Below are positions 59,401 through 64,000 of a DNA stretch of 64,000 nucleotides, piece by piece. The notes beneath the pieces are model-generated. The model was not told where the DNA came from, made no database searches, and saw only the letters and a list, made by a program, of their open reading frames with translations. Position 1 is the first letter of the stretch; each line of letters starts with the position of its first letter. Source of the stretch: Lunularia cruciata (lineage: Eukaryota > Streptophyta > Marchantiopsida > Lunulariales > Lunulariaceae); assembly GCA_948567375.1 (NCBI GenBank), contig OX419757.1, forward strand, positions 42,408,001 to 42,472,000. Reading direction: 5' to 3'. A program made the position numbers and the translations under genes.

Positions 59401-61186
59401 GCAATCATGTTTTGGCCTTCACGATGTTATAATAGCTGTTGAAGACTCGCCAACAATCGTTTGTTTGTTATGAACAGCTATATTACGTAACGAGGTTGGT
59501 TGGTTTGACAAGGAAGAGAACAGCATCGATGTGCTTTCCATGCGTCTAGCAAATGATGCTACGTACGTCCGGGCTGCTTTCAGCAACAGATTGTCGGTGC
59601 TCATACAGGATGCCACATCTATTTTTGTTGTTCTTCTGGTGGGAATGTTGATGGATTGGCGTCTTGCAGTTGTTGGACTGGCAACTTTCTTTCCTCTGAC
59701 ATTTGCTGCAGTTACACAGGTATTGGCTTGCTGCATTCTATTTATCTTCTAGCTTTGCGCTGTCATCTGAAGTTCGAGTCTTTCAACTCTTCTCTTCGAG
59801 AACTTTTCGATCTCGAAGCAGAAGTTAGATTTGACGAAGATTTCATGTTTTCTTCCTTGATGACCAGGAGCAAAATTTGTTAGTATTCATGCCTATTTGA
59901 AGTCCACGTGTGGATTTTAACTTTTTGGGTATCAACGTCTGCAGCAACTTTGGATGATGGGCTTTTCTGGTGACATCCGTGAAGGACACAGCAAAGCTCG
60001 TCGAGTGTTGGAAGAGGCCGTAGCAAACATTCACAATATTTTTGCATTCAACGCAGAAACAAAGGTGTTGCATCTGTTTAGGCAGCAAATGAGAGTTCCG
60101 CTTTGGCGCAGCTTTGTTCGAGGTCAAGTTAGCGGACTTGTTTTTGGCGTCTCGCAGTTCTTCTTATTCGCCTCCAATGCCATGGTTCTTTGGTACGCTT
60201 CAAGGCTTCTCAAGCGTCATGCGGAATTCCAGCAATCTGAATTCCCTCGACCTCTCAGAGGATATCTCGTGTTCACCTTCGTAAGTTTTGTGATGATTGA
60301 AGCCTTCGGCCTGGCTCCCTTGATCCTCAAACGGCGCTATTCCATTTTGCCTGTTTTTGCGATTATCGACAGAAAGCCAAAAGTGGAAAGCGAAGATCAT
60401 GTTGGCATGAAACCTAATCAGATTGCTGGGCGCATAGAGTTCCAGGATGTAGAGTTTATGTATCCAACAAAGCCAGAAATCGTGATATTACACAATTTCA
60501 ATCTGAAGGTGGAAGCTGGACAAACGGTGGCAATTGTTGGAACTGCTGGATCAGGGAAAACTTCTGTTCTGTCACTGATGGAACGGTTCTATGAACCTCA
60601 GTACGGTCGCATATTGTTGGATGGTAAAGACGTGAAACTGGTGAACGTGCGGTGGCTGCGGAGTCATATGGGACTCGTCCAGCAGGAGCCTGTGCTTTTC
60701 TCTACTACTATTAGAGAGAACATTATGTATGCACGACCGAATGCCACAGAAGCGGAGATGACAGAAGCTGCGAGAATTGCCAATGCTCATCATTTCATCT
60801 CCAGTTTACCACATGGCTATGATACACATATTGGAATGAGGGGTTTGCAACTTTCTCCTGGGCAAAGACTTCGTATTGCCATTGCCAGAGTCGTCCTGAA
60901 AAACCCACCTATTCTTTTGATCGATGAGGCCTCTTCGGCTGTGGAGGCTGATTCTAATCGAGTGGTACAGGAAGCTCTAGACCAGCTTATCATGGGTAGC
61001 AGAACTACGATTGTTGTTGCTCACCGTCTTGCCCTTTTACGCCGGGTGGATGTTGTCGCGTTGTTACATGATGGACAGATTGTGGAAGAAGGTAGCCATG
61101 ATACTCTTATGACCAAGCTCGGCCTCTATGCCCGCCTCATGCAACCCCAATTCAATAGAAATCTTCGGCAACATAGAAGTTCATAA
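53447..61186 (+). CDS. ABC transporter, ABCB6/ABCB20 type (P-glycoprotein, full size)
   Basis: Plasma-membrane exporter with two transmembrane and two nucleotide-binding domains; Arabidopsis ABCB6 and ABCB20 transport auxin. Exons as read: 53447-53833, 54685-54739, 54956-55131, 55377-55577, 55787-56046, 56303-56619, 57044-57264, 57557-57897, 58311-59215, 59478-59719, 59945-61186. All introns are GT-AG, and the frame holds to 1448 residues, near the family length of about 1400. The start [20 protein letters not shown] is a hallmark of this subgroup. NBD1: Walker [10 protein letters not shown] (about 442), a degenerate signature LSEEK instead of LSGGQ (about 546), Walker B ILLLDEAT (about 568). 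NBD2: GTAGSGKTS (about 1233), LSPGQ (about 1338), ILLIDEAS (about 1358). H-loop histidines are present in both. The linker (residues 653-850) is Ser/Pro-rich. A small extra exon between 57897 and 58311 is possible. The model is inferred, not transcript-proven. Confidence 0.95.
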
Positions 61187-61430
61187 TTCAATTCTATTTA
61201 TGTTAAATTTACTGGTTGCTCGCTGCCGGAAGCTTATGGCAGCAAATCAATTTTGTGGGCATTTTAGATGGAAGATTTAGTTTTCTAGATGGTTTAAATA
61301 TATTCGTTTGTCGAAGAGGCCGTTGCTTGTTCCATCATGTAAGTTAAATTGTTGAATTAGAACAGATCTGCCCCCAGTGTCCTGTTTGCTCGTCTAATAT
61401 AGAGGACTCCACATTAGCCAGCTACTGTAT
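61187..61430 (+). other. ABCB 3' flank, probable 3' UTR
   Basis: AT-richer sequence following the TAA stop. No polyadenylation site can be assigned with certainty. Confidence 0.5.
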
Positions 61431-61845
61431 GTATAGCACTGGAAAGATAAGCATCTTCCAGATTCCTTTAGTACAGAACAAGGATACGTGCCTCTGTTAG
61501 GAATTTGTTGGAACTATACGGAGGCATGAAGTGATGTGTTTGCGAGAGTATCCTCGGGATATTCACCACGAAATTGACCTCGGAAGATGCCATGCGATGG
61601 AAAGCTCTCATGAAACTTCTGTTGTTCTTCATCTGACTTTGTATAGCATGAGAGAGAGAGCATCTTGCAGATTCCTACAGTGACAGTGCACTACAAAAAT
61701 ACGATCCTTTGTTAGTACTACTTTGGAAGCCTATGGGGGCATGGAATGAAAGTCTTCGCGAGAGAGCATCAAACAGACATTCACCCGAATTTGGCCTTCG
61801 AGAATGCTATTCAATGGAGAACTCTCAATTACTTGACTTGGCATG
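61431..61845. repeat. Diverged tandem duplication, period about 205 bp
   Basis: Units start at 61,431 (GTATAGCACTGG) and 61,641 (GTATAGCATGAG). Shared landmarks in order: AGCATCTT(C/G)CAGATTCCT, CTTTGTTAG/CTCTGTTAG, GG(A/G)GGCATG(G)AA, CG(A/C)GAGAG, ATTCACC, CTCTCA. Confidence 0.75.
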
Positions 61846-61889
61846 TAGATCTTTAGGGGGCGGGGCTTGATGTAGATAGGGGTCCCCTA

Positions 61890-61960
61890 TGCCTTTTCCT
61901 TGCAAGGCTTGATGGGGGTCTTCCCATCCTTCTGGTTATCCTACGTGGTCGCCTCTCCCC
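61890..61960 (+). repeat. Segment related to the LINE copy B 3' tail
   Basis: Reads GGCTTGATGGGGGTCTTCCC, then ATCCTTCT and TACGTGGTCGCCTCTCC. The reverse complement of 35,030-35,110 gives GGCTTGATAGGGTCTTCCC, ATCCTTCT and TATGTGGTTGCCTTCTCTCC. Confidence 0.65.
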
Positions 61961-63164
61961 TTGTAGATCGTTCCTTGTATTTGAGGCTCGGTTCAGTGCA
62001 GAGTGTAGAGAAATCTTCGTGAGAGTGAGGGTACAGGCCGAAGCCCAATCTTAACTCATAGTGGATGTCACGTCGCGCTCGAGTTATTAGCCTATCCACC
62101 TAAATTGCAAAGCACATCCAACGAGGTTGTCACTAGGGGTTAAAATCCTGGCGAGACAGCTCTGCAGCTCTTCAGCTCTTTGATGCCGGCCTGATCGGTG
62201 TACCTGTGATTCAGGACGGTTCTGTTGATTAACACCCCCCCTCTGACGTGTTGCTTTTACCTTGGTGATTGTTGTAAATCAGACTTTTACCTTAGTGCTT
62301 CTTGTAAATTAGACTAGAGGATTAGGAATTCGTTTGGACACAGCAGGAATGGAGATACAAGTTACATACAGCTCTGGAGATATACATTACAGATATCCTT
62401 CGCGGTAGCCTCTCCCAATTCATTGACATATAAATTTGCATTTGTTATTTGGACTTGTATCATTTGTTTCCCGTGGATATGGATGATCAGCGCACTCGTT
62501 GAATCTCCTCTTATGTAGAACGCGGTTGAAGCTGTCGTGGAGATACACCTGTACTCTATTGGTTTTAGTTGTTATTGTGGTTGTAATGTGTATGGAGTTG
62601 ATCTTGGTAAAGGAAAATCCGTTATTTGTTTATTTATTTATATATTCACACAATGAACACAAGCGATATTTCTATGATGTGCATTTTCATCGTTTTTTTT
62701 TTGTTAAATCATTTTGACATTCCAAAGTTTACTAACCATGATAAATCTAATAAGTGTCTAGTTATCATAATTTCTTTGGATAACGTACATGTCATTTATG
62801 ATCTGTTGAATCATTTTGATACTCAAAAAATTCCTAACTACGTTGTATCCAACAAGAATTTGATTACCACCATCACATTTGGATAAGATACAAATGGATT
62901 GACAAAGGATACTTATGTAGCATATGCTAATTGGGTATTCCCGATTTGAAATATTACTATACTAATATATTTCTTTCCTGATCTCCCATCTAAATGACTG
63001 TTTAATCAATCTCTTATAAATTCCTCAGCATCGGACATTGAATATGACTTGGAGTCGGTGAAAACTAAGCAGTCAGTCATCTTCATACTCACCTCCCTCA
63101 CCATATCCAAAGTTATGGCCGGAGAAAACTCTTGATCAATGATTCTTCTCAAGCGCACACAGAT

Positions 63165-63235
63165 GATAAAAAGAAGGATGGGAAGACTCCATCCAACAAT
63201 CCATAAGGGAAAATAGAGTTAAGTTTCAGTAACAT
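63165..63235 (-). repeat. Segment related to the LINE copy B 3' tail
   Basis: On the minus strand: ATTGTTGGATGGAGTCTTCC then CATCCTTCT, preceded by ACTCTATTTTCCCTTATGG. It aligns with the region after the LINE copy B stop near 35,120-35,055. Confidence 0.55.
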
Positions 63236-64000
63236 CGAAATGAGAAACTTGTCCTACTGCACGTATGGATAGTCTATCGCGTAGAGCCATAGTTTACCCA
63301 TATTTTTAAGTAAACGAAGTTATCGTCGATGGCACGTTTTTCGGTAAGCTTCATGCCTTGAGAGGTGCAGTTGTCCTTCTTCTGGACAGGGAAAGGGGCG
63401 GCACGAAATCATCAGCAAGCCCGGTAAGCGCGAGAAAACATCAGTTGGGATTTCCCTGCTTCCAAGACCGTCTCAGCAAGAGCTACAAAATGCACGCTCC
63501 ATTCAACGAGAGATAATCATCTCCCATTATGGATCCTGAAACCTCGCATCAGAGATAAGAGATAGGTATTTTGTGCAAGTAATAGTCACTTCAATATAAA
63601 AAGACACTCGTCAAAGTTGAATCTCACTAGAGTCCTGATGTGAGGTAACGAACACTTTAGTTAGGAATTTTTAATTGTGAAACTTGACAAGATCCCGTTG
63701 AGAATGCTCCGCTAAAAAATTCCAGCTTGCTCTTGTGATAGCTTTGTATTGCGCGTATATATGAGATAAGATGTATTTTGCAAGTAGATGATGCTTTGAC
63801 GCTTTATATTTTTTGTAAGTTTTATTGTAAATAGTTGATGCTGTGAACGCCTTGCTTTATGTGGTCTGTGTGGCGCATTGGAGCTGTTGTAAACTTGTCA
63901 AAAGCTATCCTGATCATTGGGTGCTTTTTATTTCTTGTGTAGGATCACTGTTCATACAAAAGGTAATTGGGTCACCTCTTGAGTATGATATGTATTTAAT

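Larger units (their letters stand above)
61846..64000. other. Right-hand flank without a recognised gene
   Basis: Contains two short segments related to the LINE copy B tail (61,890-61,960 plus; 63,165-63,235 minus) and a 102-bp in-phase tandem duplication within an AT-rich open frame (62,709-62,885). Otherwise AT-rich, with no domain recognised. Confidence 0.55.

Overview
The window is nuclear DNA of a land plant. Two conserved plant genes carry GT-AG introns: a fused HPPK/DHPS folate-synthesis gene and an ABCB6/ABCB20-type ABC transporter. The species cannot be fixed from the sequence. The divergence of the genes, the LINE type and a degenerate ankyrin gene lean towards a non-seed plant (moss, liverwort, lycophyte or fern), but that is inference.

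Bases 1-44,000 are mostly a graveyard of nested retrotransposons around one decayed ankyrin gene. From the left: a Ty3/gypsy chromovirus pol (1-3400) interrupts a second copy of the same family (3401-7096), and both appear to sit in a degenerate LINE-like element (7097 to about 9660, minus strand) that also holds a solo LTR (7463-8050). About 6.6 kb without recognisable genes follows. Next is a split solo chromovirus LTR (16346-16443 and 22935-23586) with a complete but dead Ty1/copia element inserted in it (16444-22929, exact 5-bp target duplication). A related, truncated copia copy lies at about 24,280-28,759. A frameshifted ankyrin-repeat gene (about 30,080-32,470, minus) separates this block from a second LINE-like copy (about 34,980-43,855, minus), which is split by an almost complete 6.6-kb chromovirus (35519-42141, minus) with both LTRs, PBS, polypurine tract and a near-matching target duplication.

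The most unusual content is the LINE-like family. One copy shows an N-terminal C2H2 zinc finger followed by reverse transcriptase. The other shows reverse transcriptase followed by a CxC...H...(C) finger, a THD motif and an RVD motif, as in LINEs with a restriction-like endonuclease (R2/NeSL-like) rather than the apurinic-type LINEs usually described in plants. Both copies are dead, with catalytic residues and frames broken. A short segment next to the C-terminus of one copy recurs twice near 61.9 and 63.2 kb.

Bases 44,000-64,000 are the genic part. HPPK/DHPS (two coding exons, minus, 45093-47168) and the ABCB transporter (plus, eleven coding exons as modelled, 53447-61186, 1448 residues) are transcribed divergently across about 6.3 kb of non-coding DNA with simple and tandem repeats. 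The two genes have no evident pathway link: one makes dihydropteroate for folate in mitochondria, and the other is a plasma-membrane transporter whose relatives move auxin.
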